A stretch of DNA of 64,000 nucleotides. Source: Cephalotus follicularis. Lineage: Eukaryota > Streptophyta > Magnoliopsida > Oxalidales > Cephalotaceae. Made by a program: the position numbers and the translations under genes. This document shows, piece after piece, positions 34,366-45,040 of the stretch. The DNA lies in contig BDDD01001636.1 in the NCBI GenBank assembly GCA_001972305.1, positions 149,199-213,198 on the forward strand. The letters are read 5' to 3'. The stretch's first letter is position 1. Each line of letters starts with the position of its first letter. Below the pieces are notes generated by a model that was given only the letters and a program-made list of their open reading frames with translations, was not told where the DNA came from and did not search any database.

Positions 34366-36686
34366 TTACTCAATTTCACACAAACCTAATTCCAATCTAA
34401 ATTTTGAAAAGGTTTGTTCATCCAATGGTTTGGTGAAAATGTCCGCGACTTGTTCTTGGGTCGGGACGAAAACTAATTCGATATCACCCTTTTCTATGTG
34501 ATCTTTAATGAAGTGATATCTAATGTCAATGTGCTTAGTTCTAGAGTGATGAACTGGGTTTTTCCCTAAGCATATTGCACTAGTGTTATCACACCTAATT
34601 GGCACTTTCACAAAGTTAAACCCATAGTCAAGGAGTTGTTGCTTCATCCACATGACTTGTGCGCAACAACTGCCGACCCATCATGCTCATTTCGAATTCT
34701 ACCTGCATGATCTTAGAAAAACTCTTGCACAAGTTCTTGTTAGTAGAACCGAGAATAATATCATCTACATATACTTGAACAATTAAAATTTCATCATTGA
34801 CAGTTTTTGTAAAGAGGGTAATATCAATAGTGCCTCTCTTAAAACCATTTTCAAGTAGATATCCACTTAGCTTTTCATACCAAGCTCTTGGAGCTTGTTT
34901 TAAGCCATATAAAGCCTTTGAAAGCTTAAAAACATGGTCGGGAAAATGAGGGTTTTCAAACCCGGGAGGTTGTTCCACATAAACTTCCTCCTTTATTAAC
35001 CCATTTAAAAAAGCACTTTTTACATCCATTTGAAAAATAGTAAAATCTTTAAATGATGCATATGCAAGCAACATGCGGATAGATTCTAATCTTGCTACGG
35101 GTGCATATGACTCATCAAAGTCGATTCCCTCTTCTTGGGAATATCCCTTAGCAACAAGTCTAGCCTTGTTCCTAATTACTATACCTTGGTCATCTACCTT
35201 GTTCCTATAAACCCATTTTGTGCCTATTATGTTTTGGTTACTAGGTCTAGGTACTAGGTTCCATACTTTACTCCTTTGAAATTGATTCAATTCTTCTTGC
35301 ATGGCATTAATCCAATTTTCATCCTTTTCGGCCTCATTTATATTTTTAGGCTCAATTTGAGATAAAAAAAAGCAATGTAATTGTGTTTAATGCTAGATCT
35401 AGTGGATACACCTAATCTAGGGTTACCTATTATAGCTTCATGAGGATGTCCTCTTACCACCTTCAAGGTGTTGTCATGAAAAGCCTCTTGATAGCTTTCT
35501 TGAGGGGTTTCTTCTTCGGTAGACTCTTCCCTTTTTCCTTCATCTAGATTAAGCTTGTTAACACCATTCTCAATAAAATCTACACAATCATCAACAATAA
35601 CTTCTTTTGGAAGTTTAGGGTTAGATTCATCAAAAATAACATGCATAGATTCTTCAACTAATAAAGTTCTTTTATTAAAGCATCTATAAGCCCTACTATG
35701 AGAAGAATAACCAAGAAAAATACCTTCATCGACTTTGGAGTCGAATTTTCCAAGATGCTCTTTTCCATTATTGTGGATAAAGCACTTGTAACCGAAGATA
35801 TGAAAATAACTAAAGTTCGGCTTTCTCCCCCTCCATAACTCATATGGAGTCTTTTTGAGAATAGGCCTAATTGATATGAGATTAAGGATATAACATGAAG
35901 TATTTATTGCTTCCGCCCAAAAATATTTTGGTAAATTATTTTCATTTAAAAGTGTTCTACACATTTCTTGTAATGTTCTATTTTTCCTTTCAACAACCCC
36001 ATTTTGTTGAGGTGTTCTAGGAGTGGAGAACTCATGTATAAAACCATTTTCATTACAAAAGTTTCAAACAAGTGATTTTCAAATTCTTTTCCATGATCAC
36101 TTCTAATTTTAGAAATTGAAGTGTATTTTTCATTTTGTACGGTTTTGCAAAAATTTGAAAATTCTTTAAAAGACTCACTTTTGTGGGCTAGGAAAATAGT
36201 CCATGTATATCTTGAATAACCGTCCACTATAACCATGGCATATGATTTTCCTCCTAGGCTTCTAACATCTATTGGTCCAAATAAGTCTAGATGTAAAAGT
36301 TGCAAAGGCCTAGTTGTAGATACAATGTTCTTGCTTTGAAATGAAGCACTAGTTTGTTTTACGTATTGACATGCATCACAAATTCTATCCTTTTCAAAGA
36401 TAATCTTAGGAAGTCCTTTAACTAACTCATGTTTCAAAAGCTTTGATATGGTTGACATGCATACATGACCTAACCTTCTATGCCATAGCCAACAATCATC
36501 ATTCATGGAAACCAAACATTTAATATTAACTAAGTCATCTATATCTACCACATATACATTTCCATGTCTATGTCCTATAAATTTTACTTGATCATTATTT
36601 ATATCTTCGACGGTTTTGCTATTTCTTCTACTTCTCCAAATGCTCCACCGGTAGACGCTTAGGCCCTTGTCTCGACTGCCTCTCAA
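34366..36686 (-). pseudogene. Copia-2 pol region (GAG-pre-integrase, integrase, RT, RNase H)
   Basis: Order on the minus strand: GAG-pre-integrase LWHRRLGHVCMSTISKLLKH (around 36460-36500); integrase core GKSYAMVIVDGYSRYTWTIF and IRSDHGKEFENHL (about 36060-36270); reverse transcriptase from [18 protein letters not shown] through [12 protein letters not shown] to the YVDDI active-site box (about 34740-35300); and RNase H end with KHIDIRYHFIKDHIEKGDIE and QVADIFTKPL (34366-34650). This is the Copia domain order. It is not intact and is listed as one span. Confidence 0.85.
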
Positions 36687-36845
36687 AGCGCTGACACTTT
36701 AACCTTAGGCGTCGACGGTCTGACCTGTATCTGCAGAAATCTTGTGCTGTTTTGCTCACTTTATGGCTTTCTTGCACATCAAGAAACTTTGTTAAATACA
36801 AATATGTTATCATCAAAACTTAGGATTGAGACATAAATGTCAACA
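36640..36845 (-). repeat. Copia-2 right (sense 5') LTR remnant
   Basis: Starts TGTTGACATTTATGTCTC at 36845, matching Copia-1 and Copia-3 LTR heads, followed by AAGCG-dialect units (for example AAAGTGTCAGCGCTTTG, near 36680-36700). It directly neighbours pol sequence. Confidence 0.75.
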
Positions 36846-38473
36846 CGGCCCATAGGCGGAGGAAAGCTCGATCAATAATTGACACTAACCGGCACGTAGT
36901 GGAGGAAAGTTCAACAAACAAATGAGTCTAACAGGCACATTGGCGGAGGATAGCTCATAGTGTGGATGTCAACCGACACGTGGTAGAGGAAGACCATCTG
37001 GTGTGGTGTCCCTAGCCATCTCCTGGCCCCTAGAGCACAACCTGCCATTAGCGTAAGGGACAACCTCCGTCACCGCACTAACAGCGTAACAATCACAATC
37101 AATCAAACAATTCAATCATTGATGCTAACCGGCCCTGAGCTAGGAAAGCGCACAGCTAACCGTCCCGTGGTGCTAGGAAAGCTCAATCAATCCAAAAATC
37201 AATCCTTTCCAAGTAATTCATAAGTTATAAAATACTTGAAATAATACATTTATTCAAAATGTAAACAGTATTTGAAATCACGTTTCAATCCTTCGAAAAT
37301 ATACATTTAACAAATATACATTTTCGTGTAAAATAATGATTTGTTATAAAATCATGTATGCACTTCTAAAATGATATAACACTTTAGAATTCAATCACAT
37401 TTCAATTCACAATTCAGTTCACAGTTCAATTCATACCTACATCGACGCTAATCGGCATAAGGCAAGGAAATCTCGACCAATCCACAATAATATGCAAGCA
37501 AACATATGCTCAAAATGCAACCCGACCCTTTCGGCGTTGACACCTAACCTCTAGGCGCCAAATCGTTCATATTAGTCACTTAAGCGTCGTCGCTTAACCC
37601 AAGGCGTCAATGCTTATACCCTTTAAGCGTCGGTACTTTAACCAGTGACTTAAGTGTCAACAATTGTCCTTGACGTCGACGCTTCAAGGTAAGGATCCTT
37701 GAGCATCAGCATTCATTGCTTTGGCGTCGACGCTTTGAGGTAGGACCTCAAGCGTCAACATCCACATGTCCATCGATGCGCACATTCAAACCAGGGCGTC
37801 AACGCTTTCCTTAAGCGTCGATGTTTATCGCGAAGTCAGTGTACACACCTACACGTTATAGTCCATAGCGTCGACACTTATCGTCTAAGCATCGACGGTT
37901 AGAGAAGATCAGAAACATCTTCTTCAACACGTTCAATACCAGGAGATCAACATGCATAATTACACATGAAATTCGATCCACAATCATTTCAATCACAATA
38001 TAAAAGGCAGGTTAGCCACTCATAGCAACCCTAACACAAATCACACCATTCACACACGAAGGGAAAATCATCCCAAAACGTGCATGTAATTCAATCCACA
38101 AAGTTCACGCATTTCATCAATGATAAACATCATTCTTGAACTCAAATAAGCAAGTATAAATCCCCTACTATTACCCCTACCTCTGATTCCGAGTTCGGAA
38201 TCGCAGTAGCAACAGCACAGTCCAGCCGTAGGTTCAATTGCCGAACCTTTCCAATAACCGTTGAACCGAAGCTGGTTCTTGCTAATTGATCCTTTCCACT
38301 GCCAAATCCAATTGCCGCAGACACTGCACACACAACACATTTCATTACGATCAACGCACGCAAAACATTGCCGTCACCGAAACGTCGACCGGATTTCGGC
38401 CAACTCATCCAGCTTACGAAACACACATAAACGGGTTCCACATTGAACGGTCTACTCAAAACCGGTCAAGACT
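36846..38473 (-). repeat. Gypsy-A right LTR, piece 2
   Basis: Collinear with 25030-26645 of the left LTR. Includes the AAGCG-dialect array at 37527-37905. Ends in CAAGACT at the Gypsy-B insertion; AGACT (38469-38473) is duplicated at 47339-47343. Confidence 0.9.
37527..37905 (-). repeat. Mini-palindrome array (AAGCG dialect) in Gypsy-A right LTR
   Basis: Contains the longest stem in the window, TTAAGCG-TCGT-CGCTTAA at 37580-37597 (7-bp stem). Also GACG-TCGA-CGCTTC (near 37675), GGCG-TCGA-CGCTTTG (near 37724) and AAGCG-TCGA-TGTTT (near 37814). Comparison with 25705-26065 shows which stem positions differ between the two LTRs of one element. Confidence 0.85.
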
Positions 38474-40288
38474 TGTCACACCCCGTTCCCGATAAGACAA
38501 CATTAAAACAGTAAAGGCAATCAATATAACGTAATCCAGCTTATACAGATATGATAAAATTTAAAACTTCGATTTCATTCACATGTGCGGAAGCATTTAA
38601 CAACAAGCTAGATAAACAAACCGAATCATGCGTCCCATAGCGCATGATTCCAACAGTTTAACGTAATAGAGCCATCGTCGATTGCCCATAAACGGGGCGC
38701 GATCAAAACTCGATCAACACCATTAATACATTAATCCAAAATAATACGGGTCTCAATACATTGTTAAAACATGTAATTAAACAACAAAACTCCATTTCCC
38801 CACAGATTCACCGCGTACGGTCGATCCATACCACTGCATCAATCTGCAATAGTAGGTGGTTAGCCTTTGTCCTCACTCGGCTAAATCATAAGTGTAATTC
38901 AAGATCAGTGATAATGAATGTCATGAAATAAATGCACTCATGATGCAATATATAACATATCGCCACACGTACATATATATATATATATATATATATAGTA
39001 CTGGAAATAATACATTATATTAAAATGTATTGCATCTTTGAAACCATGTTTCAATCCATTGAAAACATACATTTATCAAAATATATATTTTTATATAAAA
39101 TAATGATTTATATAAAATCATGTACACATTTCTAAAATGAATAAAAACACTTCAGAATCATCCATATCTCAATTATAAATTCATTTCATATCAAATGCAA
39201 TGCAAAGATATGCTCAAATACGGGTCAGTCCCTAACCAGTCGGCTGTCTCCTTATGACAGTCGGCTATCTTCCTTCGACAGCTGGCTGTCCTAGCTCTGG
39301 CAGTTGGCTGCCTGCCTTAACAGTCGGCTGTCTCCTCATGACAATCGGCTGCTCTCCTTATCCAGTCGGCTGCCCTCTCTTGGCAGTCGACTACTCAACC
39401 TTCTGCAGGTATGTTCTATTAATCGTATGAACAGTCGACTGGTTCTTAAGTCCAGTCGGCTGTTTCCTATTGAGTAGCCAGCTGTCCGTACTGAACAGCC
39501 GGCTGTTCTAGCCCTCCAGTTGGCTGCCCGCCTTGGCAGTCGACTGGATTTACATCAGTAGGTAAAAATAGCAGAAAAATGCATGTCTTTCACACTTCAA
39601 TCCAACCAAACACGGGCATTCAACAGCACTAACATACATTTATGCTCATAATACAGTCCATAGCATGCCCACCAACTTAAATAACAATTATGAAATTTTC
39701 CCCTACCTTAAAATTCCAAGTGGGGAATTGCAATCCACCTCTTTAAGTTCCAATCCGAGTTTCCAAGCCTCCGAATTTGTCCAGCAAATCCACCAAGTCT
39801 GGTTCGAGCTCCAAGTCCAGATTCCAAGGTCAAAATTGCAACTTCTCTCTCTCTTTTTCTCTCCACTGTCCTCTCCCTCTTCACAACTCTCAATCTCTTT
39901 CAATTTGCTGATGAGAAGAGGAGAGGAAGTGTGTTTTTATTGCCATTTTCGTGTCTCTCTCCTCACAAGCTGACACTATCATCAATTTTTGTCTTCTCTC
40001 CTCTTTCTCTCTGCCAACACGTTTTTAACTGACACATCTCATGGCAGTCGATTGCCTCATCTTGGCAGTCGGCTGTCTCTGCCGACACCATCCCCAGCCA
40101 GCTGTCTCTCACAACAGGCAGCTGGTTCCATTCAAAGGCGACTGCCACCCTGTATCAGCACTTTCCACACTTCAACTTTTGCTCAATTTTAACATTACAA
40201 AAGGGGAAAAGCCATAATTCTCATTAATTAAACGCATAAATTCAATTAAAATTACAACATTACATTAAGGAAAATCCCGGGCGTTACA
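38474..40288 (-). repeat. Gypsy-B left (sense 3') LTR
   Basis: 1815 bp. Contains TTTGTCCTCACTCGGCTAA (38866-38884), a (TA)n run (about 38976-38998), CAG-dialect arrays at 39231-39550 and 40041-40150, and a CTCTCTCTTTTTCTCTCC tract near 39848. The polypurine tract follows immediately. Confidence 0.9.
39231..39550 (-). repeat. CAG-N4-CTG palindrome array in Gypsy-B left LTR
   Basis: About 15 units in 320 bp. Strong ones: GACAG-CTGG-CTGTC (39277-39290), GGCAG-TTGG-CTGCC (39299-39312), CCAGTCGGCTG and CAGTCGACTGG (near 39433). Sense orientation is CAG(C/T)CGACTG. A second cluster is at 40041-40150, closer to the sense LTR start. Confidence 0.9.
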
Positions 40289-40333
40289 TCCACCCCTCCT
40301 TCAAGGAATTTCGTCCTCAAAATTAAAACAACA

Positions 40334-41728
40334 CTAAAACAAATGAGGATAACGCTCTCTCACTTCCTCCTCGCGCTCCCAAGTCGCCTCATTGGGTCGA
40401 TGGAACTGCCACTGAACCTTTACCATAGGGATGGTTCGGTTCCTCAATACATGCGTCTTCCAATCCAATATCTGCATCGGTAACTCCTCGTAAGATAGAT
40501 CATCTCGCACAAGAACTGAATCATAGTTCATGACATGTGACGGGTCTCGAATATATCTCCTTAGCATAGATACATGGAAGACATCATGCACATTCGACAG
40601 TGTAGGAGGCAAAGCAAGCTGATAAGCCACCTCCCCAACTCTCTCCGAGATCTCGAAAGGACCAATGTAGCGCAGAACTAACTTGCCCTTCTTCCCAAAT
40701 CTCTGTACGCCCTTCCACGGCGAAACCTTTAGAAACACATGATCACCAACGTCGAAGGTCAGAGGCCTCCTCTTGACGCTATCCACATAGCTCTTCTGCC
40801 TGCTTTGAGCAGCAAGCAGTTTCTCCCTGATGAACCTGATCTTCTCAGAAGTCTCCTCCACCAGATCCGACCCAAGCAAAGGTCGATCACCGACCTTATC
40901 CCAACATATGGGTGATCTACACTTCCTTCCGTACAAAGCCTCATACGGAGCCATACCGATGCTGGAATGATAGTTGTTATTATAAGAAAACTCTATCAAA
41001 GGAATGTGGTCCTCCCAAGTACCAGCAAAGTCAATAATACAAGCTCGGAGCATATCCTCCAAGGTCTGGATGATACGCTCTGACTGGCCATCTGTCTGTG
41101 GGTGGAAAGCTGTGCTCAAGTTCAGCTTCGTCCCAAAAGCTGTCTGAAACCTTTTCCAGAAGTTGGAAGTGAAGATCGAATCTCTGTCACAAACTATACT
41201 CACAGGAACACCGTGCAACCTCACGATCTCCTTGATGTATAACCGAGCTTACTTGCCCGCATAATCCGTAACATGTGTAGGCAGAAAGTTTACCGATTTA
41301 GTAAGCCGATCCACAATAACCCATACCGCATTGTGACGATTTCGAGTCAAAGGAAAGCTCGAAACAAAATCCATCGTCACATGCTCCCATTTCCACTCTG
41401 GAATTGGCAAAGGCTGCAACAAACCCGCTGGCCTCTGGTTCTCAACCTCGATAGTCTGACAAGTATAACACTTTGCGACATAATCGGCAATCTCTTTCTT
41501 CATACCGGACCACCAGTAAGTTCTTCTCATATCTTGATACATTTTTGTGCTGCCAGGTTGTATGCTATACAGTGATTTATGTGCCGCATGTAACAATTCA
41601 CTTCTTATCCAAGCCTTATCAGGAACACATACTCGACCCCGAAATCTCAGAATGCCGCCAGAGTGCATCTGAAAATCAGACTCCAGACCGAGATTCTCGT
41701 GAATCCCCATTAGTTCAGGATCACTCAA
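40334..41728 (-). pseudogene. Gypsy-B integrase region with chromodomain-like end
   Basis: Zinc-binding part RTYWWSGMKKEIADYVAKCYTCQ (shown in part; near 41490) and integrase core residues in TMDFVSSFPLT / WVIVDRLTKSVNFLP and [24 protein letters not shown]-like segment follows ([23 protein letters not shown]). The end, [20 protein letters not shown] then EATWERE, is chromodomain-like as in Tekay/Del chromoviruses. In that group the chromodomain is thought to steer insertion into heterochromatin (established for chromoviruses). It is not intact. Confidence 0.85.
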
Positions 41729-42988
41729 CTATGCATCCTTTATATGGTCCAGTAACGCCGGCTGTGCCTGCATGCTAACCACAAAAATCCCCGGTGACTG
41801 ATTAAACGGAGACCACTCTCGGAAGTCCTCCAACATCTTCCATTGAGATATCATCGTTTTAGCAACCATAGCCTTACGGCTTAAAGCATCCGCGACCACA
41901 TTCGCTTTCCCAGGATGGTACTGAATACTGCAGTCATAATCATTAATGAACTCAACCCATCGTCGTTGTCCCATGTTTAGTGTATCTTGACAAAAAAGAT
42001 ACCTCAAACTCTTGTGGTCAGTGAAAATCTCAAACTGTGTCCCATACAAGTAATGTCTCCATTTATAAAGAGCAAAGATAATCATGGCCAATTCAAGATC
42101 ATGCGTCGGGTAGTTCTCCTCATACGACTTCAGCTTCCGCAAAGCATAAGCGATCACTCTGCCTCGTTGCATCAACACGTAACCCAATCCTTTACCCGAA
42201 GCATCACTATAGACTGCGAAGCCCTCGTTACCCTCAGGTAACACCAAAACAGGAGCGGAAACCAACCGATCCTTTGGATCACAAAAACTGGCTTCACATT
42301 CATCATCCCAGATAAACAAAGTCTTCTTTTGAGTAAGCTTTGTCAACGGTGTAGCTATTCTCGAGAAGTTTTGAATGAACATCCGATAATAACCTGCCAA
42401 ACCAAGAAAACTGCGCACTTCCGTCACATTCCTTGGTTGCGGCGAATCTCGCACCACTTCTGTCTTCGATGGATCCACCGCCAAACCCTCTCCAGATACA
42501 ATGTGAACAAGAAAAATCACATGATCGAGCAAAAACTCACACTTGCCAAACTTGGCATACAACCGATGCTCTCTGAGAATCTGCAAAACTAATCTCAGAT
42601 GATAGGCGTGTTCCTCCTCATTCCTCGAGTATACCAGTATGTCGTCAATAAACACTACTACAAACTGATCCAGGTACGGTCGAAACACATCGTTCATCAG
42701 CGACATAAACGCTGCTGGATCATTTGTGACACCAAACGGCATTACCAAGAACTCATAATGACCATACCTAGTTCGGAAGGCAGTCTTCTCTATATCTCCT
42801 TCCTTCACTCTCAGCTGGTGATAACCCGACTTCAGATTGAGTTTAGAAAACACCCTTGACCCTTGTAACTGGTCAAACAAATCTTCAATATGTGGAAGAG
42901 GATACTTATTCTTGATAGTAGCCTTATTCAACATCCTGTAGTCGATGCAAAGCCTCATCGACCCGTCTTTCTTCTTCACGAATAACAC
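41729..42988 (-). pseudogene. Gypsy-B reverse transcriptase and RNase H region
   Basis: RT motifs in order: [22 protein letters not shown], the [24 protein letters not shown] segment, and the active-site box FIDDILVYS near 42640. Then the connection/thumb ([25 protein letters not shown]), RNase H with [16 protein letters not shown] and [11 protein letters not shown], and the chromovirus-typical [20 protein letters not shown]. It copies element RNA into DNA in the family; this copy is part of a fossil. Confidence 0.9.
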
Positions 42989-43206
42989 TGGCGCGCCCCA
43001 TGGAGAAACACTGGGCCCTACAAAACCATTATCAATTAGGTCTTACAGCTGTAACTTCAATTCTCTCAACTCTGCCAGAGCCATTCGGTAAGGCGCCTTA
43101 AAGATTGGGGTCGTACCTGGTACTAGGTCAATCACAAACTCCATGCTCCTCCTCGGGGGTAAAGACACCAAGTCTGCAGGAAACACATCTGGAAATTCAT
43201 TCACAA

Positions 43207-44928
43207 CTAGAACTTCCACCATGCTCTTACCCTTCTCTTTCCTTCTGTCCCTTCACACCCTTTTTCCAGATACTTCGATGCCCGAATGAAAGATATAATT
43301 GGCATCGAGAACCCTTTGTTTCCCTTGAACTGTATAGCAGTTCCATCTGGTAAGCAAAAATCCACAGTCTTGTTATAACAGTCCATGTATGCACGGTAAG
43401 CTGATAACCAGTCCATACCCAAGATGACATCAAAATAATGTATGGGTAATACAATCAAATCTGCGTACACTAGAGCACCTACCATGGATATCTCGCAACC
43501 TCTATACACTGAATCTGTACACATGGAACCTCCAGTAGGTGTACTCACATCAAGAACATAAGGCATGCAATCAGGAAACACATTTAAACATGATGCAAAA
43601 CGGGAAGCAATAAAAGAATGCGATGCTCCCGAGTTCATCAACACTCTAGCAGAAAAGCCATAAACGTATATAGTACCTCCCACAACAGAAGTAGACTCTG
43701 GAACCTCTGTCTGAGTGAGAATGAAAACTCTACCTTTCACGATACCCTTGCCGGTATCCCTCCGCTGTGACGGTCCAGGTGCAGAACTGCTACCACTCGC
43801 TGGCCCAGTAGGTGCTGTCATCTGACCCCTCGGGCAATCCCTCGCCAGGTGGCCAGATTCTCCACATCTCATGCACAACCCTCTCTTCAACCAACAATAT
43901 TTCTGAATGTGACCCATACGGCCACAGGCAGAACAAGCTCCGGGCCTCGCGTTACTCCCCTGACTAGCAGACTGATTGGATCTATTCCTTGGTGACTTTG
44001 TTGGAGAACCGCTGCCCTGCCATTTCGATGATGCTGGAATAGAATGAGTAGATGTCTGTTTACTCTGCTGTGCCCGGGCCCTCTCAGCCCGGTCTTCATT
44101 CAGTACACTCTCTATTAATATCTCCTTCTGGGTGACCTCCACAAAAGTACCCAGGTCCATAACTCTGATTCGAGACCAAAGATTCGGTCGCAGACCTCTC
44201 AAAAATCTCCGAATCTTCTTTTCTTCATCTGCCACTAGATAGGATGAATGTCTGGCAAGCTCCACAAATCTGGCCTGATACTCAGCCACGGTCATTTCAC
44301 CCTGACGCAGCTCCAAGAGCTCTGTCTCTCTCCGCTCACGCTCTATGCGTGGCACATAAGCCGCTAGAAACTCCTCCTGAAACCATTCCCAAGTACTAGC
44401 AACTCCAGTGGCTTCCCATTTGGCCTTGACCATCTCCCACCAGTGAGTGGCCTCACGCCATAATCGATACACAGCAAATCTTTGTTTCTGTCTGTCAGTA
44501 CACTCCATCACTTCGAAGATCTTCTCTAGATCCTGTAACCACCTTTTAGCCATAGTAGCATCAAGCACCCCTTTGAAGCTGGGAAGATTCTGTCTCATGA
44601 ACCTCTCAAGGTTCCTTCCAAACCGATTGCCATCATTATGTATACCCTGAGCCGGAGCCATCTGCTGAGGCTGAGCTTGAGCATACAATCTCCTCATCTC
44701 CTCCATATTCGCTGCATTAGCGGCCATCTGTTGCTGATTAGCAGCTATCTGCTGCTGGATGTAGTCAACGATGCGGTCCATCGGATCTCTCACACTAGGT
44801 GCCGCCTCCGGAACATTCATGTTGGCAGCCCCCTGCGGAACATCATTCATTGGATCACCCCCAAGATTCACCTCCTCGGGAACATCCTCATCAACAACTC
44901 TACGCCTTCCGTGTCTCCTTCGGTCCAT
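43207..44928 (-). pseudogene. Gypsy-B gag-protease region
   Basis: Starts MDRRRHGRRRVVDEDVPEEV. Capsid-type part with RWLQDLEKIFEVMECTDRQK, YRLWREATHWWEMVKAKWE and AYVPRIERERRETELLELRQ, two CCHC knuckles (CSACGRMGHIQKYC and CMRCGESGHLARDC, about 43860-43950), then a retropepsin-like segment with ASHSFIASRFA (near 43600) and VILGMDWLSAY (near 43410). A GHL-type knuckle followed by protease is usual for plant Gypsy elements. Pol follows downstream. Treated as part of a broken element. Confidence 0.88.
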
Positions 44929-45024
44929 TGGTTCCTACAAGAAGGATGACGGTTAGTCACGACTTTAGGAAAACAATTCATTAATTGCCGAGGAAAATTT
45001 CCTAGCTAAGCATATTTGGAATAT

Positions 45025-45036
45025 GCTCTGATACCA
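45025..45036 (-). other. Primer binding site of Gypsy-B (initiator-Met tRNA)
   Basis: TGGTATCAGAGC on the minus strand, separated from the LTR end (…TGTGACA) by GCAG, identical in arrangement to Gypsy-A. Confidence 0.92.
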
Positions 45037-45040
45037 CTGC

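Larger units (their letters stand above)
31297..36845 (-). mobile_element. Copia-2: Sirevirus-like element nested in Gypsy-A LTR
   Basis: Minus-strand element with ends TGTTGACATTTATG (36845) and ...CTACAATTCA (31297). The host LTR resumes at 36846 with CGGCCCATAGG, matching 25030 of the left Gypsy-A LTR, which proves insertion into Gypsy-A. Parts: LTR remnant at the right, pol from GAG-pre-integrase to RNase H (36686-34366), an extra ORF region after pol (34042-32750), a long AT-rich non-coding stretch, a polypurine tract (32206-32220) and a left LTR (31297 to about 32205). Order and the post-pol ORF fit the Sirevirus lineage. No gag is recognised; the element has several breaks. The target duplication is not clear. 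Confidence 0.85.

Noticed and set aside
31292-36850. Clean 5-bp target duplication for Copia-2
   Set aside because: Left flank GGGGG and right flank CGGCC do not match; the insertion is proven by the empty site, not by a duplication.
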